The position numbers and the translations under genes were made by a program. Below the pieces are notes generated by a model, which worked only from the letters and a program-made list of their open reading frames with translations, made no database searches and was not told the origin of the DNA. From the NCBI GenBank assembly GCA_023388075.1, contig JAEWGX010000105.1, positions 1-28,633 of the forward strand: a stretch of 28,633 nucleotides of DNA. Direction: 5' to 3'. This stretch comes from Pseudomonadota bacterium. Its GTDB lineage: Bacteria; Pseudomonadota; Gammaproteobacteria; Burkholderiales; Burkholderiaceae_E. Below, one piece after another: positions 15,455 to 24,558 of this stretch (positions are counted from its first letter, which is position 1; every line of letters starts with the position of its first letter).

Positions 15455-16006
15455 TTACCGCGCCGGCTGGCCCTGCCGCAGCCGCGGCAGGTTCTTCTGC
15501 AGTTCCTCGCCCATGCGGCGCATCTGCTCGAGGTCCATGCCCTGGCCAAGACCGGGCATGCCCTTCATCACGACGTCGCCCGGCTTCATGCCGTCGCGAC
15601 ACGGACCGACCCAACGCCCGGTCGTCTTCATGTCCATCCCGGTCATGCCAGCCTGCGGCGGATCGAAGCGCATCTTCATCTCCCCGCTGAACTCGGTGTC
15701 GCGCGGGATCAGGTAGTTGCCATCGAACGTGCTCTTCACGCCTTCGCCTTCGCAGGCGAACTGCACGCGATACCGGTTGCCGTTGCGGCTGACCACCGGA
15801 TCGGTGCACTTGGTCTCGCCTGCGTCCTTCATGCCGAGCATGTCGTCGGTGGCGGCATCGACGCACTGCTCGATGGTCTGCGTGCCGAGCGGTCCGCCCG
15901 CGGAGGTCGCTTCCCAGAGCCCGGCCTTGCGCTTGGGCAGCACGTCGGCCAGCGCCGCCGAAGAAAGCAGCGCGGCAACCGCCGCGACGAGCAGTGTCCT
16001 CTTCAT
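15455..16006 (-). CDS. DUF3617-family exported protein
   Basis: The protein is 183 residues from the ATG at 16006, with AGAGG six bases before it. A signal peptide (MKRTLLVAAVAALLSSAALA) is followed by the DUF3617 opening KRKAGLWEATSAGG. Four cysteines (in EQCVDAA, TKCTDP, FACEG and GPCRDG) could form two disulfides in the periplasm. The TQTIEQCVD and VGPCRDGMKPGD segments fit this family, which is common in beta- and gammaproteobacteria and has no established function. The C-terminal 40 residues are Met- and Gln-rich and partly helical. The gene starts 10 bp after ettA on the same strand, and its ribosome site abuts the ettA stop, so the two may be co-transcribed. Confidence 0.85.
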   Translation of the reverse strand: MKRTLLVAAVAALLSSAALADVLPKRKAGLWEATSAGGPLGTQTIEQCVDAATDDMLGMKDAGETKCTDPVVSRNGNRYRVQFACEGEGVKSTFDGNYLIPRDTEFSGEMKMRFDPPQAGMTGMDMKTTGRWVGPCRDGMKPGDVVMKGMPGLGQGMDLEQMRRMGEELQKNLPRLRQGQPAR

Positions 16007-16016
16007 CCGGGGCCTC

Positions 16017-17684
<1,668 letters not shown>

Positions 17685-17749
17685 CGTGCTGGGCGGCCGG
17701 TGCCGCCTCGGTAGTGGGACGCCGCGCCGAAAGGCACAGGCAATCCGTG

Positions 17750-17755
17750 ATTATC
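17750..17755 (-). promoter_or_regulatory. Possible -10 element of ettA
   Basis: GATAAT on the minus strand lies 65 bp before the ettA start and differs from TATAAT at one base. The -35 region (TGACGG at 17779-17774) is a poor match, so this is tentative. Confidence 0.3.
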
Positions 17756-17834
17756 GCTCACTCGGGGGCATGACCGTCACAGTGGCGGGGTTGCGGGAGC
17801 CGCTTCCGGCCGCACGGGGCCGGGACAAGCCGAC

Positions 17835-18620
17835 CTATCGGAAGGTCACCGAATCCAGGCCCGCATCCACGGGCAAGGCAACACCGGTGACGAGCCGACC
17901 TTCATCGCTGGCGAGATAGAGCGCGGCATTGGCGATGTCGAGCGCTTCGCCCATCTCGCGCAGAGCCGTGGAGCCGACCTCTACGGCCACCTGCTCCTCG
18001 AAGCTGCGCCCCGCGCTGGCGGCGCGCGCCTGGATGACGCCATCGAGCCGCGGCCCGCGCGTGAGCCCGGGCAGGATGGCGTTTACGCGGACTTTGAACT
18101 CGCCCATCTCGAGCGCGAGGCTCTTGGCCAGTCCGATCAGGGCCCACTTGGCAGAGGCATAGGGCGTACGGAAGGGCACGCCCATCCGGCCGGCTATCGA
18201 TGACAGGATGATTAGCGACCCTCCTTGCGCCTTCAGCAGGGGAGCACAGGCCCGGGCGCAGAGGAAGGCGCCGCGGACGTTGCACGCGTGGACGGCCTCC
18301 CATTGATCGAGACCGATATCCTCTATTGCCGCACTTGGCCCCGGAATGCCGGCGTTGCTGACCAAGCAATCCAGCCCACCGAACCGCGCCTGGACGGCCT
18401 GGACCATACCGGCCACGTCGGTTTCGCTGGAGACGTCGGCGCGGATGCAGAGCCAGTCTGACCGGTCCGCCTGCACGGCATCGAGCGCCTCCTGTGCGAT
18501 GTCGCAGACGGCGACGCGGGCACCCTCCTCTGTCATTCGTTCCGCGATCGCGCGTCCGATGCCACTGGCGGCCCCGGTCACCAGCACGCGCTTGTTCGTC
18601 ATCCGTCCGGCACGTCCCAT
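17835..18620 (-). CDS. SDR-family oxidoreductase (divergent gene of the catabolic island)
   Basis: This classical short-chain dehydrogenase has 261 residues from the ATG at 18620, which has GGAGGAG six bases upstream. The cofactor loop is TGAASGIG (15-22), with D40 after the second strand suggesting NAD. SNAG lies at 88-91, and the catalytic residues are S141, Y154 and K158. The C-terminus LASDEGRLVTGVALPVDAG is standard. It is divergent from the AhpD-like and MarR genes across a 95-bp palindrome-rich gap, so shared control by the MarR protein is likely. The substrate is probably a hydroxy intermediate of the acid handled by the genes to the right. The sequence does not decide between alcohol, hydroxyacyl-CoA and diol substrates. 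Confidence 0.9.
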   Translation of the reverse strand: MGRAGRMTNKRVLVTGAASGIGRAIAERMTEEGARVAVCDIAQEALDAVQADRSDWLCIRADVSSETDVAGMVQAVQARFGGLDCLVSNAGIPGPSAAIEDIGLDQWEAVHACNVRGAFLCARACAPLLKAQGGSLIILSSIAGRMGVPFRTPYASAKWALIGLAKSLALEMGEFKVRVNAILPGLTRGPRLDGVIQARAASAGRSFEEQVAVEVGSTALREMGEALDIANAALYLASDEGRLVTGVALPVDAGLDSVTFR

Positions 18621-18654
18621 CCAGGTCTCCTCCCCGGGTTACTACCGAGCTGGC

Positions 18655-18708
18655 AATAGTTAAACTACCGTGTACTATTTGGCCACGACTTGCCGATGAC
18701 TTGCAAGT
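18655..18708. promoter_or_regulatory. Divergent control region with palindromes (candidate MarR operator)
   Basis: The gap 18621-18715 is unusually AT-rich for this window. It contains TAGTTAAACTA (18657-18667), a perfect palindrome around a central A. AATAGT (18655-18660) and ACTATT (18674-18679) form an outer inverted repeat around it. ACTTGCAAGT (18699-18708) is a second perfect palindrome, with ACTTGC repeated at 18688-18693. A rightward -10-like TACTAT (18673-18678) would place the first palindrome in the promoter spacer, a classic repressor position. The MarR gene two open frames downstream is the obvious candidate; this is inference. Confidence 0.45.
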
Positions 18709-18715
18709 ACCTGCA

Positions 18716-19342
18716 ATGACCGTCACCGCCCGCATCGCGCCGCTTGCTGCCGACGCCCCAGAGTCGCGGGACCCCGCGTTGCAGGACCTCGTCCGGTTCG
18801 TGGGCTATCCCCCCAACGCACTGCTGACGATGGCGAGGCTACCCAACCTCCTGCAGGCGGTGTTGGCGATGGTGCAGGCCGCCCTTCGTCAGGAAGGCGA
18901 CCTCGCTGTCGCGATGCGCTTTCTCGTGGCCTGCGAGGCCAGCCGCGCGAGCGGCTGCTACTACAGCACGGTTCACGCCGTGCACGCGGCGAACCATGCA
19001 GGCGTGCCGTGGGAGAAGCTGGCAGCGCTACCCGGACACGGGACCAGCCAGCTCTTCGACGAGCCGGAGCGGGCGGCGCTTGCCATCGCGACGGCGGCCG
19101 GTCGCGTCCCCGTGGTGTCGTCCGAGGTGGCGTTCGAGCGGGCACGGCGGTGGTTCTCGGAGCGCCAGATCCTGGAGATCGTGGCGGCCGCCTCGCTGTT
19201 CGGCTGGTTCAACCGCTGGAACGGTTTGATGCGATCCGAGCTGGAGCCCGCGCCGGCAGAGGCACTTGCGCACGTGCCGTGGCTCGCCCTGCTGGCAGTG
19301 CCGCGGGAGGTCGGTGATGCATCCGAAAGCCGGGATGAGTGA
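18716..19342 (+). CDS. AhpD/carboxymuconolactone decarboxylase-like protein with degenerate CxxC
   Basis: The 208-residue protein is all helical. The core is AMRFLVACEASRASGCYYST followed by VHAVHAANHAGVPW. AhpD-like proteins have GCxYCxxxH, where the two cysteines form a redox pair. Here the second Cys is Ser (C81-Y-Y-S84), and histidines follow at 87 and 90. The usual Glu about twelve residues before the first Cys is not present. Peroxidase activity by a disulfide is therefore unlikely. A decarboxylase-like or ring-opening role, as in carboxymuconolactone decarboxylase, remains possible. The ATG at 18716 has no strong ribosome site. The stop overlaps the MarR gene by 26 bp, so the two are co-translated, which suggests it acts in the pathway that MarR controls. 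Confidence 0.75.
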   Translation: MTVTARIAPLAADAPESRDPALQDLVRFVGYPPNALLTMARLPNLLQAVLAMVQAALRQEGDLAVAMRFLVACEASRASGCYYSTVHAVHAANHAGVPWEKLAALPGHGTSQLFDEPERAALAIATAAGRVPVVSSEVAFERARRWFSERQILEIVAAASLFGWFNRWNGLMRSELEPAPAEALAHVPWLALLAVPREVGDASESRDE

Positions 19343-19868
19343 CGCCGGACGCCCGGGCAAGACCCCGGAGGAGACCTCCTTCCAGGTTCTGCACGAGGCC
19401 GCCCAGCGCACGATCGAGCTGGTGTACTTCGCGCATATTGACCAGGCTGACTGGGCCGACCACGTACTTGCCAAGCACGGCATCGGACGCCCCCACCATC
19501 GGGTCCTGTACTTCGCCAAGCGGTTTCCGGGGATCAGCGTGCGCGAGCTGATGTCCATTCTGCGGATATCGAACCAGGCACTGGCTCGAACCACGACCCA
19601 GCTCGTGACTTTGGCTTTCCTGGAGCAGCGATACAGCCAGACCGACCGTCGCGTCCGACAGCACTTCCTGTCCAGGACGGGAGAGGCCCTGCTGGAAAAG
19701 CTCTTGCGACACCAGGTCGAGCGGGTAGCGAGGTCGATCGCCTCGCTGAAATCGAAGGAGATCAACAGCCTGTGGTTCGGGCTGGAGGCCATCATGCGCA
19801 CCGAGGACAGGAAGTGGCTGTTGCCGCGACCGGCCGGCATGCCAGCGGCCCCGGAGCGCGAACCGTGA
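19317..19868 (+). CDS. MarR-family transcriptional regulator
   Basis: The protein is 183 residues from the ATG at 19317, which has GGGAGG six bases upstream. The winged helix (about 50-125) contains PHHRVLYFAKRFPGISVREL, then the recognition region ILRISNQALARTTTQLVTL and the wing LEQRYSQTDRRVRQHFLSRTG. The flanking helices form the dimer interface. MarR proteins usually repress nearby genes and release DNA on binding an aromatic or other carboxylic ligand or its CoA ester. The gene lies inside the catabolic island, between a divergent promoter region and the TRAP operon. Palindromes suited to a dimer lie at 18655-18708 and 19925-19942. A second ATG at 19335 is possible but has a weaker upstream site. 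Confidence 0.9.
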   Translation: MHPKAGMSDAGRPGKTPEETSFQVLHEAAQRTIELVYFAHIDQADWADHVLAKHGIGRPHHRVLYFAKRFPGISVRELMSILRISNQALARTTTQLVTLAFLEQRYSQTDRRVRQHFLSRTGEALLEKLLRHQVERVARSIASLKSKEINSLWFGLEAIMRTEDRKWLLPRPAGMPAAPEREP

Positions 19869-19992
19869 AGCCGCACGCTGCGGGCGGCGCCCTGGGTGCC
19901 GGCTTCGGGCCTTGCAGGGGTTGATGCGGTCGCGCGACCGCAGGCGTACCGCCAGCCGTCCAGACAAGCTGGCACAACACGAGGAGACGAGG
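19869..19992 (+). promoter_or_regulatory. Leader of the TRAP operon with hairpin and 18-bp palindrome
   Basis: CCGCA-CGC-TGCGG (19871-19883) is a hairpin directly after the MarR stop. TGCGGTCGCGCGACCGCA (19925-19942) is a perfect 18-bp palindrome 50 bp before the TRAP binding-protein start. GAGGAG at 19981-19986 is that gene's ribosome site. No T-run follows either hairpin. The larger palindrome may be an operator or may mark the 5-prime end of a processed transcript. Confidence 0.4.
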
Positions 19993-21051
19993 ATGATCAA
20001 CAGGTCAAGCAACAAGTGGAACGTTGTCATGGCCGCCTGGTCGGCGGCGGCGCTTCTGTTCGCTGCGGGGTCGGCCACCGCGGCAACCTACACCCTGCGG
20101 GGAGCGACCGGCACCAACGACACGACGTCGCTCGGAAAGGTCGGCGAATACTTCAAGGAGATCGTCGAGCAGAAGTCCAACGGCGAGGTGCAGGTCCGCT
20201 GGTTCGGCAACGGCCAGTTGGGCGGCGAGGCCGCCTTGCTGAACCAACTCAACGACGGGGTCCTGCAGTTCGCCACGCTGAGCACCGCGGTGTCGAGTTC
20301 GCTCAATCCCAAGCTCGATGTTCTCTACCTGCCGTACTTCCTCCCCGATCCCTGGACGACCTTCCAGGCGAAATTCGCGTCGAGCGCGGCAGCAAAGGAG
20401 CTCCTGGGCGCGCTTTCCAAGCAAGGAATCGAGGGGCAGGCCTTCATTCCCTACGGCGTCGATGCTCTCGCCTACAGGGGATCGCCGGTGCGCTCGCCGG
20501 AGGAGGCCAAGGGCAAGAAGTTGCGATCGGCGGAAAGCGTGAACATCCGCACCACGCTTGAAGGTATGGGCTTCAACGCTGTGCCACTGCCCTGGACGGA
20601 GGCCTACCAGAGCATCCAGACCCGGGTGGTGGACGGGTTGAGCACGCCGCCGATGATGGTGAAGCTGGCTCGCTTTCACGAAGTCGTGGAGAATCTGACG
20701 TTGTCCGACCACCTGTTCGGCGTGCACGTGTTCTGGATACGGGAAGACGCGATCGCCAAGATGCCGGACCACTTGAAAGGCATCGTCCGGAGCGCGGCGA
20801 AGGAAGCGAGCGATCGCGCCACCAAGGAGCTGCACGCGATGGAGTCGAGCATCGTCGCCGAGCTGGAGAAGGGCGGCATCAAGGTCTGGCGCCTGTCCGA
20901 GGCAGAGCGGGACCGGTTCGTCAAGTCCACGGTGCCCGTGGTGCGCAACTTCGAGCAGCGAATCGAGAAGTCGTCCGGCGACGGCAAGGCGTTCATGCGT
21001 CGGATGTACGAAGCGACCGGACAGGACTACGCGAAGGTGGTCGGGCAGTAG
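19993..21051 (+). CDS. dctP: TRAP transporter substrate-binding protein (DctP family)
   Basis: The 352-residue periplasmic protein has a signal peptide at 1-30 (NKWNVV, hydrophobic core, GSATA) and ATG at 19993 after GAGGAG. The DctP fold has a binding Arg at about R178 in GKKLRSAES and the domain-linking segment MGFNAVPLPWTEAYQSIQTR, then VVDGLSTP. In TRAP transporters this Arg pairs with the carboxylate of the ligand, so the cargo should be an organic acid. It starts an operon with the two membrane subunits and a CoA ligase. A hairpin separates it from the membrane genes. The symbol is used for the family; C4-dicarboxylate specificity is not implied. Confidence 0.93.
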   Translation: MINRSSNKWNVVMAAWSAAALLFAAGSATAATYTLRGATGTNDTTSLGKVGEYFKEIVEQKSNGEVQVRWFGNGQLGGEAALLNQLNDGVLQFATLSTAVSSSLNPKLDVLYLPYFLPDPWTTFQAKFASSAAAKELLGALSKQGIEGQAFIPYGVDALAYRGSPVRSPEEAKGKKLRSAESVNIRTTLEGMGFNAVPLPWTEAYQSIQTRVVDGLSTPPMMVKLARFHEVVENLTLSDHLFGVHVFWIREDAIAKMPDHLKGIVRSAAKEASDRATKELHAMESSIVAELEKGGIKVWRLSEAERDRFVKSTVPVVRNFEQRIEKSSGDGKAFMRRMYEATGQDYAKVVGQ

Positions 21052-21081
21052 GGGGGCTGCCTCCTGTCGGTTCACGCGCTA

Positions 21082-21102
21082 GCGGGCCTGATCTAGGCCC
21101 GC
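21082..21102 (+). promoter_or_regulatory. Intercistronic stem-loop between TRAP binding protein and membrane subunits
   Basis: GCGGGCCT and AGGCCCGC form a perfect 8-bp stem with the loop GATCT, 30 bases after the binding-protein stop and just before the GGAGG site of the small membrane subunit. It has no T-run. Such a hairpin can protect the 3-prime end of the upstream message or attenuate read-through, which would give more binding protein than membrane subunits. Confidence 0.5.
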
Positions 21103-21115
21103 CGTCGGAGGGCTC

Positions 21116-21649
21116 ATGAAGAGTCTGGTCGCCTGGCTCGAGAAGATCGAGCGCGGATTCGTGTCCGCGCTGATCGCGTCGAGCATCGTCATGTCGGTCG
21201 TGGGTGTCTTCTATCGGTACGTGCTCGGCCAATCGCTCGCCTACGTCGAGGAGGTTGCCGGCCTGATGATGGCAGCCGTCATCGTCATGGGATCGAGCCT
21301 CGCCATCACCGCCAGGGAGCACATCCGGGTCGAGCTGCTGATCCAGCTGTTTCCGCGCCTCGGGCGTTGGCTCGATGCCCTGGCCTGGACGACCGTCCTG
21401 GCGGTTTCGGCCACCATGGCTTACCTGACATGGCTCTTCGTCGGCAAGCTGATCCGCCAGGGCCAGATCGCATCCTCGGTCGAGTGGCTCCAGATTGGCT
21501 GGCCCCTGATCGTAGTCCCGGTGGGCTACGCAGTCTGCTGCCTCAAGGCCGCCTGGATTCTGTTCCAGGAGATCTCCGGTAGATCGGCGAGGACGGCGCC
21601 GCGCCTGGACGAGATCATGCCGAGCGGCAACGCACAGGTACCCCGATGA
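21116..21649 (+). CDS. dctQ: TRAP transporter small membrane subunit (DctQ family)
   Basis: The 177-residue protein has four hydrophobic helices at about 15-40, 50-70, 85-110 and 125-150. Family marks are FYRYVLGQSLAYVEEVAGLM near the end of helix 1 and TAREHIRVELLIQLFPRLG in the middle loop. It partners the large subunit in the inner membrane and stabilises it for Na+-driven uptake. The ATG at 21116 follows GGAGG. The stop overlaps the next start as ATGA (21646-21649), so the two membrane subunits are translationally coupled. Confidence 0.93.
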   Translation: MKSLVAWLEKIERGFVSALIASSIVMSVVGVFYRYVLGQSLAYVEEVAGLMMAAVIVMGSSLAITAREHIRVELLIQLFPRLGRWLDALAWTTVLAVSATMAYLTWLFVGKLIRQGQIASSVEWLQIGWPLIVVPVGYAVCCLKAAWILFQEISGRSARTAPRLDEIMPSGNAQVPR

Positions 21650-22926
21650 CTGGAACCGCGGTCTTCTCGCTGCTCGCGACCAGCATCTTCCTGTCGATGC
21701 CGATTGCCTTCGGCATCCTGGCGCTGACCATCGCCCTGTACGTCGTCGCCGGTGACGTTCCCCTGGTGATCGTCGCGCAGAACATGTACTTCAACCTCAA
21801 GAGCTACGCATTCTCGTCGGTTCTGTACTTCGTCTTCGCGGGCTACGTCATGTGCCGCGGCCAGCTCTCGCGGCGGCTCCTCGACGTGGCCGATGCGATG
21901 TTCGGCTGGTTGCCGGGGGGCTTCGCCATCAGCGGCGTCGTCGCCTGCGCCCTGTTCGGCTCCATCACCGGCTCGGACCTGGCGACGCTGGCCGCCATGG
22001 GCGGCATCATCGTGCCGGCGCTGGTGCAGCGCGGCTGGAGCAAGGAGTTCGCGGTCGGTCTCGCCGGCTCGAGTGCCCTCCTGGGCATGATCATTCCGCC
22101 GAGCATCCCGGTCATCATCTATGCGCTGTTCGTCGACGTTTCGGTGGGAGGCCTGTTCCTGTCCGGCGTCCTACCGGGCCTACTCATCGTCTCCTTCTTC
22201 TCCATCTACATCGCCTTCAAGGCACGCGGCATCCCGGGGGCAGAGGCCAAGCTGCCCAGCGCCCGCGCCATCTTCAGGTCGCTACGCGAAGGGGCATGGG
22301 CGCTCGGCCTGCCAATCCTGATATTCGGCGGCATCTACTCCGGGGTATTCACCGTGACGGAGGCTGCCGCCGTTGCCGCCCTCTACGCCGTGTTCGTGGA
22401 GATGGTCGTCTACCGCGACCTGAAGCCGAGCGATCTCCCGGGCCTGTTCACGAAGACCGCCGTTGTCACGGCCACCCTGCTGCTGCTGGTCGGCGCGGCG
22501 TCGGTGCTTGCGGGCTACCTCACGCTGGAGCAGATTCCCCAGGCCGTCGCCAAGCGCGTCTTCGCGGTCGTCGAAGGCCAGGCCGAATTCCTCCTGGTGA
22601 CGAACCTGTTCCTGCTGGTGATCGGCTGCCTGCTGGACCTGGTCTCCGCGACGATGATCCTCATGCCCATTCTGGAGCCCCTCTATGTGGCCTACGGGAT
22701 CGACGAGCTGCACTTTGGAATGATCTTCCTTCTCAACCTCTACCTGGGCTTCCTGACGCCGCCGGTAGGCATCAACCTGTTCGCGGCGGCAAGCCTGTTC
22801 GGGATGGACGTCATGAGGGTCGCCAGGGCCTACATTCCGTTCTTCCTGATCCTGCTGCTCGTGCTGGCGCTCGTCGTCGTTTTCCCTGCCTTATCTACCT
22901 GGCTGCCCAAGCTACTGCTGAGGTAG
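21646..22926 (+). CDS. dctM: TRAP transporter large membrane subunit (DctM family)
   Basis: The protein is 426 residues, the usual length, with about twelve hydrophobic helices. The transport core is visible as ALFGSITGSDLATLAAMGGI in the first half, then LGMIIPPSIPVIIYALFVDV, and in the second half LLDLVSATMILMPILEPLYV and FLTPPVGINLFAAASLFGMD. It is the ion-coupled permease of the TRAP system. It overlaps the small subunit by 4 bp and precedes the CoA ligase by 15 bp, which ties uptake of the acid directly to its activation. Confidence 0.95.
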   Translation: MTGTAVFSLLATSIFLSMPIAFGILALTIALYVVAGDVPLVIVAQNMYFNLKSYAFSSVLYFVFAGYVMCRGQLSRRLLDVADAMFGWLPGGFAISGVVACALFGSITGSDLATLAAMGGIIVPALVQRGWSKEFAVGLAGSSALLGMIIPPSIPVIIYALFVDVSVGGLFLSGVLPGLLIVSFFSIYIAFKARGIPGAEAKLPSARAIFRSLREGAWALGLPILIFGGIYSGVFTVTEAAAVAALYAVFVEMVVYRDLKPSDLPGLFTKTAVVTATLLLLVGAASVLAGYLTLEQIPQAVAKRVFAVVEGQAEFLLVTNLFLLVIGCLLDLVSATMILMPILEPLYVAYGIDELHFGMIFLLNLYLGFLTPPVGINLFAAASLFGMDVMRVARAYIPFFLILLLVLALVVVFPALSTWLPKLLLR

Positions 22927-22941
22927 AAGCAAGCACCTGCC

Positions 22942-24558
22942 ATGACATCCACGACACGACTTTTCGCGGGCGACGATCCGGTCGACTGGGTCCTTCCCAC
23001 CATCCTCTCCCGGGTTGCCGCCAGCCGAGGCGATGCGCGATGGGTCACCGACGACACAGGTCGCTCCCTCGGCTTTCGAGAAGCGCACGAGGGCGCGCTC
23101 AGGACGGCCGAGTTCTTTCAGGCACTGGACGTTCAGCGCGGGGACCTGGTGGCGATGTTCATGTCCAACAGCATCGACTTCGTCCAAGCCTGGCTCGGCC
23201 TGGGCGCCGCAGGCATGGTCGCCGTGATGATCAACACCGAACTGCGTGGCGACTTCCTGCTCCATCAGCTCCAGGACTCCGGCGTGCGGTGGATCGTGGT
23301 CGACGAGGACCTGCTGCCCGTCCTGCGGGAGGTGCTACCCCGCGCACGGAACCTTCAGACCGTCGTCGTGGTGGGTGCGAACCCACCCCCCGTGATCGAC
23401 GGCTGCAGGTCTATCGCCTGGGGCGAGCACCAGGCCGCCACGCCCTATTCAGGCCCGCTCCCGAAGGGATACGAGACCGCCTGCATCATGTACACCTCCG
23501 GCACCAGCGGGCCGTCCAAAGGGGTGCTGATGCCCCACACCCACTGCACGCTGTATGGCATCGGTTCCATCAAGTGCCTGCAGCTGGGACCGGACGACAG
23601 CTATTACATCTGCCTGCCGCTTTTCCACGCCAACGGCCTGCTGATGCAGTTGGGTGCAACGATTTCGGCCGGCATCCCCGCGTTCATCCGCCGGCGTTTC
23701 AGCGCGACTCGCTGGCTGCACGACATCCGCACACATCGGCTGACCGTCACGAACCTGATCGGAACCACCTCCACGTTCGTGGTCGCTCAGCCGCCATCCC
23801 CGCAGGACAGCGATCATTGTCTGCGCGCCGTGCTCGACGCTCCCAACGTGCCGCAGAACGAGGACGCGCTGCGCACGCGCTTCGGTGTCAAGGACGTCGT
23901 TTCCGGATTTGGCATGACGGAGGTCAATATTCCCATCTGGGGTCGCCTGGGCGTTCGCGCCCCGGGGGCTGCAGGTTGGACCCACGAGGAGCACTTCGAG
24001 GTGCGGATCGTCGATCCCGAAACCGACGTGCCTCTTCCTGCCGGCCAGACGGGAGAGATCGTCGTTCGGCCGCGGGTCCCGTTCGGCTTCATGTCGGGCT
24101 ACTTCAATGCGCCCGCGAGGACCGTCGAGGCGTGGCGCAACCTCTGGTTCCACACCGGCGATGCCGGTGTGATGGACGGCTCGGGCCTGGTGACGTTCAT
24201 CGACCGCATCAAGGACTGCATCCGGCGCCGGGGCGAGAACATCTCTGCGACCGAGGTGGAAGACATCGTCGGGGAACTGCCTGGCGTGGCCGAGGTCGCC
24301 GCCTACGCCGTACCCTCGGAAATTTCAGGCGGCGAGGACGAGGTGATGCTCGCGTTGGTGGCGGAATCCGGGACCCGGATCGACGGTGCCGAGGTGGCCG
24401 CCATGGCAGCGGAACGTCTGCCTCGCTTCGCCGCGCCGCGCTATGTCAAGGTGGTGGCCGAGCTCCCGAAGACAGCGACCGGGAAGGTGAAGCGCGCCGT
24501 CCTCAGGAGCGAGGGCAGCGCCGGTGCACTGGATATGCAGAGACGAGGTCGATCATGA
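22942..24558 (+). CDS. AMP-forming acyl-CoA ligase
   Basis: The 538-residue enzyme belongs to the ANL superfamily and makes an acyl-AMP and then the CoA thioester. The P-loop is YTSGTSGPSKGV (184-195), the adenine-binding motif GFGMTEVN (322-329), the hinge region WFHTGD then FIDRIKDCIRRRGENIS (to 435), and the catalytic Lys K515 in PKTATGKVKR. The RRRGENIS hinge resembles CaiC-like and related ATP-dependent acyl-CoA ligases rather than benzoate or long-chain fatty acid ligases. It lies 15 bp after the TRAP permease and overlaps the next SDR by ATGA, so its substrate is probably the imported acid. The acyl-binding pocket cannot be read reliably from sequence alone. Confidence 0.93.
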   Translation: MTSTTRLFAGDDPVDWVLPTILSRVAASRGDARWVTDDTGRSLGFREAHEGALRTAEFFQALDVQRGDLVAMFMSNSIDFVQAWLGLGAAGMVAVMINTELRGDFLLHQLQDSGVRWIVVDEDLLPVLREVLPRARNLQTVVVVGANPPPVIDGCRSIAWGEHQAATPYSGPLPKGYETACIMYTSGTSGPSKGVLMPHTHCTLYGIGSIKCLQLGPDDSYYICLPLFHANGLLMQLGATISAGIPAFIRRRFSATRWLHDIRTHRLTVTNLIGTTSTFVVAQPPSPQDSDHCLRAVLDAPNVPQNEDALRTRFGVKDVVSGFGMTEVNIPIWGRLGVRAPGAAGWTHEEHFEVRIVDPETDVPLPAGQTGEIVVRPRVPFGFMSGYFNAPARTVEAWRNLWFHTGDAGVMDGSGLVTFIDRIKDCIRRRGENISATEVEDIVGELPGVAEVAAYAVPSEISGGEDEVMLALVAESGTRIDGAEVAAMAAERLPRFAAPRYVKVVAELPKTATGKVKRAVLRSEGSAGALDMQRRGRS

